37,807 bases of DNA from Hymenopellis radicata (lineage: Eukaryota > Basidiomycota > Agaricomycetes > Agaricales > Physalacriaceae), in assembly GCA_015501595.1 (NCBI GenBank), contig JADNRX010000501.1, positions 1-37,807 of the forward strand, in the 5' to 3' direction. The notes under the pieces were generated by a model. The model was not told the DNA's origin. It saw only the letters and a list, made by a program, of their open reading frames with translations, and ran no database searches. The position numbers were made by a program, and so were the translations under genes. Every line of letters begins with the position of its first letter. Position 1 is the stretch's first letter. Below, in pieces: positions 21,705 through 30,613 of the stretch.

Positions 21705-24700
21705 CTAATTAGTGGTGGATTTTCCCCAGAATACCCGGGAGGCTTTTTCCTGATGAATTCCCATGGCATTGATATCGTGGATCGTGGATGCCTCGGTATG
21801 TGAATATGATGTCGGCTTTAGACCGAACAGTTTGCGAATGCGTTCACGCAGTGATTGTATCCCGTGAATGTTCAAAGAAACTGCCTCTGAAAGGTGCTTG
21901 CCATCGAAATCATGACTCTTTGAGTTGAAGAGTCGTTTAATCCAGAAGTTGAAGTGCTCTTGAAGCAAATCAAGTTCGAACCAATGTCCCTTGAGTCCGG
22001 AGATATTGACGAGGTAGTTGTTGAAGATGGCAGATTTCAGATCTTCGGGAAACTCGTACAGGAAGTTGCATGCTAGTTCCAAGAGCTCGTTCCCATAATT
22101 GGTTGAGCCTGCGCCCCAGAAGGAAAACCTCAGAAGCTAAAAGTAACATGTGAGGGCCGTACGCCACCTGATACCACCGACTTACCTTGATAACTTCAAA
22201 AACACGTCCAATATCTCCTTCAGCAGTTGCCGCGCACAGTTCCATGTACCAAAAAGTCATGCGCATGAAGTTGATCGTGGTTATCAGATCCTGATCACTT
22301 TCATCTAAGAAGTTTCGTTGCGAGTGGGCCGCCACCTTTGTACGTGTACGCTTCGCTGGATTCTGAGATGGCAATGAAGATGTCGACTGCCCGCCTGGAA
22401 TATTATCTGCAGCAGCATAAGTGTGCACGTCGCCGGTGCCACCGGAGTCGACTTCAGCATTGTCCTCTACAGCGGTAGTGCGAGGTTCGGCGATGGCATT
22501 GGATTGGGTAGTATCCATGTTTTCTGTTACAGTCGTAGTTGACCTTGGTACCTCCCAGTGTGGACCGTACACTGCGGGATCTCGTGGCGCAGCCCCTGAA
22601 GCATCTTCCGAAGCAGCCGTACACATGTAGCGCTGGTACACAGTGTCGGCCATCTCTTTCAGTGTAGCAAAAGACACGTCATGAAGTGCCCCATCCGCTT
22701 GAAAGTACGCCTGGACTGTGTTGATAAGAAGCTTGTCAGCTGGATAGCTTTTACATGTCTTCTCTTCGCAAAGGATCCTAAGATGTATAGTTAGACAACC
22801 GAGAGACAGTAGCAGTAGCTTCACACTTACCGAATTGCTTCAAGAATAAGTGCCTCGAAGCGATCCTCTAAAATATGATGGGCCGGGTAGAAATCACACT
22901 TGGTTGGATTGAACTTCCGCCCGAGACTTGCACAGTCGTAATGAAGACCGTAGACACCCTTCGTAAGATCAGGGTGCCAGTGAAGTCGAAAGATACACTT
23001 CTGCCAGTTCCATTTCAAGTGCCAGAGTTGAATCACCGGAAGGACCCATTGGCGTCGATCGAATGGTGTATCGGTTTTGTGTGAATATCGGATGAGCTTT
23101 CGCATGCGATCGATGCTGAGCTGATCTCCGCAGAACATGATGAACCATTTGAAGAGCCGTAGAGGTAGAACGGCCAGCTGATCGATGGTGAGATTGAGAA
23201 TGACCTCACCGACGCCACCGGTAGAAGACTCATCGATACTGGTAGTGCGCATGGGGTGGATGTAGCTTTTGCGAAGACGGAGGGGTGCTTGCTATGATCC
23301 TTTTCGAAGATATCCTCAACGGCCTGCTTATGAGCTGACAGAATCGGCACATACTTAAGCAGGATCCGTAAAACTGTTCCCGCACCGATCCCTTCGATGT
23401 GCGGCCAGTCAATATCTCTCTGGAGCTCTTTCACAGTCAGAAGTCCTCGTGCCTTCGACTGGATCTTCTCCAGGACCGGCTCGATTCGTAGGGCTCCTGG
23501 AGGTACATCCTCCAGTGCAACAAGAGTAGCTGCAGTTCCACTCTTCACTTCATCCTTCTGACCGATGACCGCCTGCCACGCCGCTTCTGCTTGTTGACGT
23601 TATCAAACAGAAGGAGGAATTTAGGTCCGGCCACCTCGGAAAAGGCCCCCACACCTTCAGTTGAGTACTAGAATCAGCGGCGAGAAGGTGAAGAGTATTC
23701 AAAACGGTTTGATACGAGACGGATAGACCAATACGGGAAAGTATCGCGATGATATCTTTATGAGCATTGCAGGTAAACAAGAAAGTGCCGAAAATCATAG
23801 GGAAGATCAACGCAAAGCGGTAACGATGATAAAGAAGTACAAGGATCACCACGGTGACAGCCTAGATTCAGATAGATCAGCTAATATCAATCAACGTCAA
23901 GAAAACGAAACACATACCTGCCATGGATCACGCCTCCCAATTGCACCTTCACCCGATGATTGAGTTTTCATCAGTTGGTGGTGTTCCATCGGCGTTCAGT
24001 GTCTCCGACCCCTCGTCAATTTCCATGTCATTCTCCGCCTCGTTAAGAGAGGTAGGCTCCAATAAAGACTCCTCCACACCTGTAGGCTCAAATGGGCCAT
24101 CCGTCGCCATGCTCTCGGTTGCAGCCTGCGCCGACTTCTTTAGTTTCCCGCGCGCGCGTGCATTAACGGCGAGTGTGGATAACACCGCAAATGTTGCTGG
24201 CGCATGCAGCGCAACGAGCTCTTGGCTACCGGATAGGCTCCAACTGAGAACAGAGTCCCAAGTGACGGTATCAGATTTACAGAGGCCAAGCGAAGGCTGA
24301 AGTAAAACAGCGGCTTCCTTATCGATGTGTTCGAGGATGACATGCAAGGCCCAATCGAGGACCGCATTTTTGGTGCTCTGACTGCTCGGCGGCGGAAGGG
24401 AAGGAAGAAGACGAAGTGATGGGGCCAGAGAATGTCGCGGAAGAGAGAAAGAGGGAACCTGGGGAACGCGATGTGTGTAGACCTGCGCATGTTGATGGCG
24501 ATAGATTAGATTGATGATATGGGCGGGGTGATGGTTGGGATTGTTCTCCTTGGATTGGACAAAAGATGAAATAGACTGGTAAAGAGCTTTATGGGTGTTG
24601 TATCTCGCACCAAGCAAGGCTTCCATGAACGAGCCGATCGTTGGGAATCCTGCCATGCGCAGGGCGCGAAGTCCAACTAGTAGACGATCCTCGGTTGAGA

Positions 24701-25178
24701 TATCAGCCTTCGGCCACTGGAAGATGCTTCGACCGCGTCTTCCTGGAGGCCGTTCCGTGACAATGTCATCAAAAAGCGTCTGCGCAAATGCTATGGCCAA
24801 GGTTTCGCGCGAAGGCGGATGCTGACCAGATGCAGCCGGTGTCAATGCAAGCGACCCGGATTGCACAGATGGAGAAGGAGACATGGGTGGAAGGTAATAT
24901 TGTAGTCCTGGAAGCGGAGGGAAGTAATATGGTGAAGGAGTATACCCCCATGGCCAGGGTGTCGGTGCGGGCGTGTTTAAAGTGTTCAGATCATCTGTGT
25001 CTGACTCAGATGCTTCCATCTCAACATCAGACAGCATCGAAGGGGAAAAAACGCGTGTTATGTGCAAGTATGTACCGCGCACAGATATCGATGAAGAAGA
25101 GATGTGTCGTACACAGCCACCCAATCGCTGCCAACCATGCTGCCGACGGCTGCCGATATGCCGCTTAAACTCCGACAT
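21705..25178 (-). pseudogene. DUF6589 protein, candidate transposase (frameshifted)
   Basis: Exons: about 25,178-23,918; 23,861-22,831; 22,777-22,186; 22,136-21,705, with clean introns of 56, 53 and 49 nt; about 1,100 aa. Landmarks in order: an acidic/Pro-rich N-terminus; ILVLLYHRYRFALIFPMIFG (hydrophobic strand); KFLLLFDNVNKQKR; IMFCGDQLSIDRMRKLIR with LPVIQLWHLKWNW (DUF6589 core); GAGSTNYGNELLELACNFLY; HWFELDLLQEHFNFWIKRLF. Frames are broken by single-base losses near 23,645-23,652, 23,580-23,583 and 23,281-23,285. The passage near 23,950 needs a small intron or another shift. The start at 25,178 (MSEFKRH) lies 50 nt below a TATAAAG; an in-frame ATG at 25,211 falls inside the terminal repeat. 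FDNVN, GDQLS and LQEH could supply the Asp/Asp/Glu of an RNase-H-like transposase; inferred. This copy is probably inactive. Confidence 0.75.
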
Positions 25179-25186
25179 TTGAAATT

Positions 25187-25282
25187 GGCTGCACTCAGTG
25201 GGGCCCCCCATCAAAGTCCAGACTTTATAGTAAGAGGTGAACGACTGTCTTCACATCCCTATAAAGTCGGGTTCCGAGACTA
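25187..25282 (-). repeat. Right terminal inverted repeat with palindromic insert
   Basis: The outer 9 nt (25,274-25,282, read inward TAGTCTCGG) and the inner block (25,216-25,187) match the left end. Here they are separated by 57 nt that contain perfect 10-nt inverted arms, GACTTTATAG (25,221-25,230) and CTATAAAGTC (25,259-25,268). Each arm carries a TATAAAG; the inner one is placed to serve the DUF6589 gene. Confidence 0.7.
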
Positions 25283-25291
25283 GCTGGGAGC
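25283..25291 (+). repeat. Target-site duplication, right copy (GCTGGGAGC)
   Basis: Identical to 15,930-15,938. Immediately to the right the R1 sequence resumes (AGCACTAGGTCACAAGTTAT), matching 29,161 onward. Confidence 0.85.
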
Positions 25292-25780
25292 AGCACTAGG
25301 TCACAAGTTATTACCAAGGTGTATTGCGGAGACGATGAGCGTACCACAGTCCGTCGCGCGACGCCCTTCGATTCCACGTCGATTTAAAAGCAGATTCGCA
25401 AGCAGCGTTCTTCCGACTATGCTTCAGGCCCGAGAAACGATCTGTAGCAAAGTAAATCCGATATCCTTGAAGACTCGGAGTAGAGAACGCACCAATTCAC
25501 CCAGTAGTCGATTTGGAGTCATCTCATCCACCTGAAACCGACACGTCTATTCGCTCCGAGTCGTCCATAGTTATATCAGAGCAGGTCCAGCGAGAAGACG
25601 CTGGCCGATGTCATGAAAGTTGGGAGCAAGAAGTAAATTCATTCTCGAAAAGGCAACTGCCAACTCGCGCCTGTTCGCCTGTCACGGTCCCCATAGATAA
25701 AACGTATTTGACAGAGTTGAAGTACGAATTTATTAATGCAGTAGACATGAACATCTGCTAAGAAAGGTACGAACGAGAAA
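25283..25780. repeat. Degenerate repeat R1, copy 2 (right of the element)
   Basis: Aligns base for base over most of its length with 29,152-29,640, including GCGGAGACGATGAGCGTACC, AAAGCAGATTCGCAAGCAGC and GCAACTGCCAACTCGCGCC. Its left continuation (the centrin side) lies at 15,753-15,938, on the other side of the mobile element. Confidence 0.75.
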
Positions 25781-25799
25781 AGCAACTCGAATGTGCGAT

Positions 25800-26222
25800 A
25801 ACTCTGTTACCGGACCCATATGGACCCACAAGGTTGCCAACTTCCCCTTCCGTTACAACATCTCTTGTCCCACTCGGCCCACAGACCATACCGGTATCCC
25901 CTCACATCCTGCAAGACTTTCCCCAATAAAGGACGGTCCCCAAGAGAAATGGCTTTACAAAGCCAAGCAATCTCATCGTCGGAAAGCCCAAACGCCGCAT
26001 TCACATTTGGACGGCGGGTGTAGTCGTTCGATAATGCCACGGGCTGGGTGCGAGCCAGTCGTCGTGCTGATCATCGGCATCGTCGCCCTCTACTTAGTGG
26101 CCAAGGCTTGGACTGTCGAGAATGAAATGTCCCGAGTCCTGAGTGGGCGGACAATAATCGAATTGAGGAGTCGCATGGCCATAGTGTTCTTGTACGCCCG
26201 AGCCGGAGCATCATAGTGCAGA
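25800..26222 (-). pseudogene. Relic exon 3 of an AAA-ATPase-like gene
   Basis: The minus strand shows YDAPARAYKNT, NSIIVRPLRT, then in another frame NDYTRRPNVNAAFGLSDDEI and LLGKVLQDVRGYRYG. Order and spacing are those of exon 3 of copies A/B, with several shifts. It is the partner of the relic at 29,655-29,957; both lie directly beside an R1 copy. It is truncated at 26,222, next to the 3' end of intact copy B. Confidence 0.75.
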
Positions 26223-26328
26223 TAAGGCACTATAACTTCAAGTTAGAACATAACTTAGCCGTATAGCGAGAAAGAAGAGCAATTTGAGAGTGCACAACAG
26301 AATCCATTGAAGATAAGGAGCAAGAATA

Positions 26329-27864
26329 TTACTTGAGAACGATTATCGCTTCTCCGCCTTCGGTGCGCGCGCGAATGGCATCGACAACGTCCCGTGTACC
26401 GTATTTCAGACCAACGTCAGGCCCAAACTGGTAACCCCGAACATCTTGTAGGATTTTACCAAGCAAGAGGCGATCTTTGGGGGAAACGGCTTTGCACAAC
26501 CAGGCGATCTCATCGACGGAAAGCCCGAACGCCGGATCCACATACGAATGACGGGTATAGTCTTGGGATATCTGGTTCCACGGACTCGGGGCAAGCCAGA
26601 TGTCCTCGTCGTCGCAATAGTCCCCATCGTCGCCTTCCATGCATTCACCGAGAATCAGACCGTCGGCGACCAATCCGCCCAAGTCTCTGAGTGGACGAAC
26701 GAGGATCAAATCGATGAGGCCCCCTATTCTCGTGTTGTTGTAGGCACGAGCCGGGGCATTGTAGTTGTCAATGAAAACATACACTGTCCACCCAGACGCT
26801 CCTATGAGGTGCTAACGGAACAGATATGAGTTGTGGATTTATTTGTACGAGTCCCCAAACTTACTCTAATGCCTTCTATGCATAGAGATCCGTTCTTCTC
26901 GAGAGATCCTGGAAGTACTGCCTCCGCATTGGGGTCTGACTCAAGCAACTCGCCGTACTGCCCCATGAAAGTAATAATGCTACTCTGGACGTGCATCTGT
27001 AGCAGGCCCTTGAAATGCTCGACAGGACCCTGGGACACTTTAGCGAGGTCAAAGAACAAGATCAGCCGCCCTGAACTGCTCGGAAAATTCAACGGCGAGG
27101 ACTTAATTTTCGTGGTGCTGAACATGTCGCTGAACATGTCGGAATCCGACAAAGCCGAGTGATAGTACAAGTTCATCAAGGCGAAACAAGTCTTGCCAAA
27201 CCCAGAGGGACGACGAATGAGGGAGAGTGGTGCACCCAGACGATCCATATCGTCCATAGCACCGGTTTTGTCTATCCAGACGACGCCTTCTAAACGGGAC
27301 GCGTTGGTGTAGCTAACTTTAGAAGGCGGAAGACGCTGTTTAATCTGTGAAAATATGTAACCTCCAGATAGATAACAAGGGCGTACCATGGGCATGTTGG
27401 GGTCGATGCCACACCTCAGGAGGCCTGGGCGCACGGCAATGAACGCCTCTCGCGGTATGAAGGTATAGGAGGACGACCTTGACCCCGAGGAGACGCTAGA
27501 GTTCATTTTGCAGTGTGGATTTGCGAGCGCGTAGTCTAAACTTGGTAAGACCCAAAATGAAGCAACGCTGCATGCCCTTACCCGTCGGCTCGATGTCCCA
27601 CGCAGAACCAAACCAGACCATAGGCGGCTCGTACATGTCCACAACATCGTCCATAGCCACAGTTTCAGCATCGTCCGGAAGCGCGTCGTTTGGCCCTCGT
27701 GCGGATATCCAGGCGCGATCGCAGCCAGCCAATGTACACGAGCATTGAGAATCGGCATGGGCTTTCAGGATGGCATCGAGGGCCTCGGAAAATGTCTCTC
27801 CACCGATGATACAGTGAAATTTGTGTTCGCAAGCTAGAAGGACGGTGTCGGGTTGGGCTGCCAT
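26329..27864 (-). CDS. Fungal AAA-ATPase-like P-loop protein, copy B
   Basis: Intact gene, 478 aa, with exons 27,864-27,582, 27,535-26,865 and 26,811-26,329 and introns of 46 and 53 nt. Exon lengths (283, 671, 483) equal those of copy A and no frame is broken. It carries the same RRPSGFGKT P-loop, FIDNYNAPA in the Walker-B position and an acidic patch EGDDGDYCDDEDIWLAPSPW in the C-terminal part. The ATG is at 27,864 (MAAQPDTVLLACEHKF); the preceding TTG is not used. Most differences from copy A are single amino acid changes (for example ALMNLYYHSAL against AMMNLYYHSAL), which points to a recent duplication or gene conversion. It ends AIIVLK with TAA; copy C ends in the same way. Confidence 0.85.
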
Positions 27865-27913
27865 GGTGGTTCGTAACAAAGGGAGAGAAGAAAATTCAAA
27901 TTATAAATGAAGG

Positions 27914-27925
27914 GATCACGTGATC
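27914..27925. promoter_or_regulatory. E-box palindrome GATCACGTGATC upstream of copy B
   Basis: Perfect 12-bp palindrome, 50 nt upstream of the ATG, exactly as in copy A. The sequence around it is less conserved between A and B than the palindrome itself. Confidence 0.6.
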
Positions 27926-27959
27926 GTAAAGAGAACTGAGCTCCGGCTGCAGTACTTAC

Positions 27960-28545
27960 ATCTAACGCTTGAATAACCGATGTACGAGCCAGCCGCCCGG
28001 ATGGCGCACTGCGAAAAGGAGGACAGGAAGGATATCAGTTATATTACTGATGAGATATGGATGTCAAGTATATACGTACAGAAATAACGAGAATGTACAA
28101 AGAGGTCTTCCTAGCAAAGAAAGCAGCATCCCCTTCGGCGGGTCAGACCCCGTTTAAATAGCGTTGAAGACATCCCGTATGAGATGCTTCGGTGTACATC
28201 CTGAAGATCTCAGACTCCCCCCAGTAGTAGCAGACGGTCCCAAGTCATCTCGTCGATGTAAACCCAAACGCGACGCTCACGCCCAGATCCCGTACGTGGC
28301 GCACAGCGTGGCCAGATTCGACCACTCGCGGATAGACGCCGATGATATAGCTAGGGGCATCGACTAATTTGGAGGGAATGCGTGGCTAGGTGAATACGGT
28401 CGGCGGGGTTCCAAGATCGACAAGGGACGAAGATGTTGGCTGGCGCTGTATAGTAAAGAGAGTAATGTTGAGTCATACAAAAGCGTTCTTCGAAATGAGG
28501 AGCGTACCACAAGTCCTAAGATGTATCCTGGGCACCACGATGATA
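27960..28545. repeat. Duplicate of the 8.94-9.52 kb debris
   Basis: Same order of blocks as 8,940-9,520, with a decayed exon-3 remnant of the AAA-ATPase-like family on the minus strand near 28,330-28,165. It contains no working gene. Confidence 0.6.
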
Positions 28546-28611
28546 ACCGCTATGGAGTCTGTACCGCGAGCCACGCGTAGATGGGCGAACAGCAGATTCC
28601 CAATAAGCTGA

Positions 28612-29105
28612 TCATGCATCGTCTTGCATGATGGCGTAAAATTCTTGCTCGCTGATCTCGCCGTCCTGGTCTACATCAAACTCTTCTATCATAGCTTGCC
28701 TGAAGACGCGTCAGAAGTGCCAAGTGAATGCGGGGGGTAGGCCAACATACAACTCGTCGTCCTCAAGGCGGTCGCCAATCTCCTTGGCTACTCGTCGTAG
28801 ATTCCGCAGGCTAATCTTGCCAGTATTATCGTCGTCGAACAGCTTAAACGCGCGCCTCAAGTCGTCCATGGGTTCACGCGCCAATATTCGCTGGCTCACT
28901 ACCCCTCGTCAGAAGGCGATAAAGCCAGGTATAGCGACCACTCACTTATTTCGGCGAAATCCTCGAATTCCATGAGGCCATGCCTGGCGTTGTCGTTGTC
29001 ACGCAGGACTTTGAGCACTTCCGCATTCTTCATGTCGAAGCCTTCGCGACTTTGAGCTCGTGGTAGTCGACGCAGCCGTCTTTGTCCAATGGCGCTGGAG
29101 GGAAG
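28612..29105 (-). pseudogene. Centrin (CDC31-type), 5'-truncated
   Basis: Minus-strand exons are about 29,105-28,946, 28,898-28,751 and 28,699-28,612, with 47- and 51-nt introns that have good borders. Translation: [15 protein letters not shown] (end of EF-hand 1), [20 protein letters not shown] (EF-hand 2 region), then [20 protein letters not shown] (EF-hand 3) and EEFDVDQDGEISEQEFYAIM (EF-hand 4) with a normal TGA. EF-hands 3 and 4 keep full acidic calcium loops. The N-terminus and first half of EF-hand 1 are missing, replaced by R1 sequence, and 10 nt were lost near 29,045, shifting the frame. A centrin this short cannot be a normal spindle-pole protein; it is a pseudogene, part of the centrin-R1 unit. 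Confidence 0.85.
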
Positions 29106-29650
29106 AGGAGTCGACGATGGGTGTAGAAGGAAATACGGAGCCCGAATGGAGGTTGGGAGCAGCACTATGTCACAGGTTATTACCAAGGTGTATTGCGGAG
29201 ACGATGAGCGTACCAGAGTCCGTTGCGCGACGCCCTTCAATTCCACGTCGATTGAAAGCAGATTCGCAAGCAGCGTTCTTCCGACTATGCTTCAAGCCCG
29301 GGAAACGATCTGTAGCAAAGTAAATCCGATATCCTTGAAGACTCGGAGTAGAACGCACCAATTCACCCAGTAGTCGATTTGGAGTCATCTCATCCACCAG
29401 GAGCTCGCAAGTCTATTCGTTCCGGGTCGTCCATAAATCAGAGCAGGTCCAGCGAGAAGACGCTGTTTCCGCCGGCGCCATGAAAGTTGGGAACAAGAAG
29501 TAAATTCATTCTCGAAAAGGCAACTGCCAACTCGCGCCTGTTCGCCTGTCCTGTCCCCACAGATAAAAGGTATTTGACAGTACGAATATATTAATGCAGT
29601 AGACACGAACATCTGCCAAGAAAGGTGCGAACGAGAAAGGCAACTCGAAT
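29105..29650. repeat. Degenerate repeat R1, copy 3 (uninterrupted unit)
   Basis: Joins centrin (left) to the AAA-ATPase-like relic (right) without interruption. Position 29,152-29,160 reads GTTGGGAGC, the paralogous counterpart of the transposon target GCTGGGAGC. The minus-strand coding-like pieces FKDIGFTLLQIVSRA and SIVGRTLLANLL match copy 1. Confidence 0.7.
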
Positions 29651-29654
29651 GCGC

Positions 29655-30613
29655 GATGACTATGATACCGGACCCACACGGACCCACAAGGCTGCCTTCC
29701 GTTACAACATCTCTTGTCCCATACACCAGCTCCGCCCCAAAACCAAACCGGTATTCCCTCACATCCTGCAGGACATTCCCCAATAAAGGACAGTCCCCAG
29801 GAGAAATAGTTTTACAAAGCCGAGCAATCTCATCTGTGGGAACCCCAAGCGCCTCATTCACATCTGGGTGTCGGGTGTAGTCGTTGAATGTTTGGTGCCA
29901 TAGCCTCTCGTCGTCGTCCTCGTCCTCGGCGTCGTTCCTATGAGATGCCATAACCAACGTTACTTCTCAAAAGATACGAGAAAGAACGAAGACCTCACCT
30001 GAATGTCTTCTATACAGAGATAACATTCCTCATCAAGTGACCGCGACGCGGATCCCCTCTGAAACATCCAGCTCAACCCGCGCAGCATGCTCCTTGATGA
30101 AATGCTAACGTCAACATACACTTTCACCTCTTCCTCAAAACCTCAAGCGGGACTCTGCACGCCACCTCCAAATCGAACCACAACCCCAACAGTCCCATAC
30201 TATCCGGGGCATTCGGAGAAGACCAAGTGTATCGGAACGCGCGAGCGGCGCTGATTGATAGAACAAATCCATACTCGCAAAACCCGCTTTACCCAAACCG
30301 GATGGCTGACAACGGCGCGCGCATGCGATAGCTTTGACTGGCACCTGTGGATAGCAACAACAGCGACCTACCATGGGTATACTGTGGTCGATACCACAAC
30401 TGAGTAGGTCGGGGCGCACGACGATGAACGCCTCCCGATGGTGACGTTCGAAAGGCGTACTAGTTATATGTTGGCATGGCCAGACCGGCAACTCCGGAGA
30501 TGTGGCCAAGTGCTTCAGAAGGTGTCGAGAAGGCGTGTCTGTGTTAAAACGACAAAGCGGTCGGGCTTCAGCGACTAATTCCCGCGCCGTGAGCACGGCA
30601 AGGTCGAACGTCA
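29655..30613 (-). pseudogene. Decayed AAA-ATPase-like gene
   Basis: Pieces of all three exons are present in order: REAFIVVRPDLLSCGIDHSI with PMVGRCC, a damaged P-loop CQPSGLGKAGFASMDLFYQS (the Thr after Lys changed to Ala), and the exon-3 segment YTRHPDVNEALGVPTDEIAR ..GNVLQDVREYRFGFGAEL. The N-terminus is rearranged and the region between P-loop and exon 3 is largely deleted. It is more diverged than any other copy in the window. Not functional. Confidence 0.75.

Larger units (their letters stand above)
15939..25282. mobile_element. 9.34-kb DNA transposon with helicase and DUF6589 genes
   Basis: Ends are TAGTCTTGG.. (left) and ..CCGAGACTA (right), an 8-of-9 terminal inverted repeat. A second inverted match of 30 nt (24 identical by eye) follows inside: 15,948-15,977 against 25,216-25,187, centred on CCCACTGAGTG. 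Perfect 9-bp duplications flank it. Without the element the flanks join into the same centrin-R1 sequence that is uninterrupted at 28.6-29.6 kb. Cargo: a RecQ-type helicase reading inward from the left end and a DUF6589 gene reading inward from the right, with unidentified exon-like pieces between. An 8-9 bp duplication is usual for hAT, Mutator-like or KDZ elements; I cannot assign the class from sequence alone. Confidence 0.85.

Noticed and set aside
25179..25211. ATG at 25,211 as the start of the DUF6589 gene
   Set aside because: It lies inside the terminal inverted repeat and only about 20 nt from the TATAAAG; the ATG at 25,178 is better placed. Not excluded.
15939..25282. Classifying the element as hAT, Mutator-like or KDZ
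   Set aside because: Duplication length alone (9 bp) does not decide it, and I cannot show a known transposase signature. Left unclassified.
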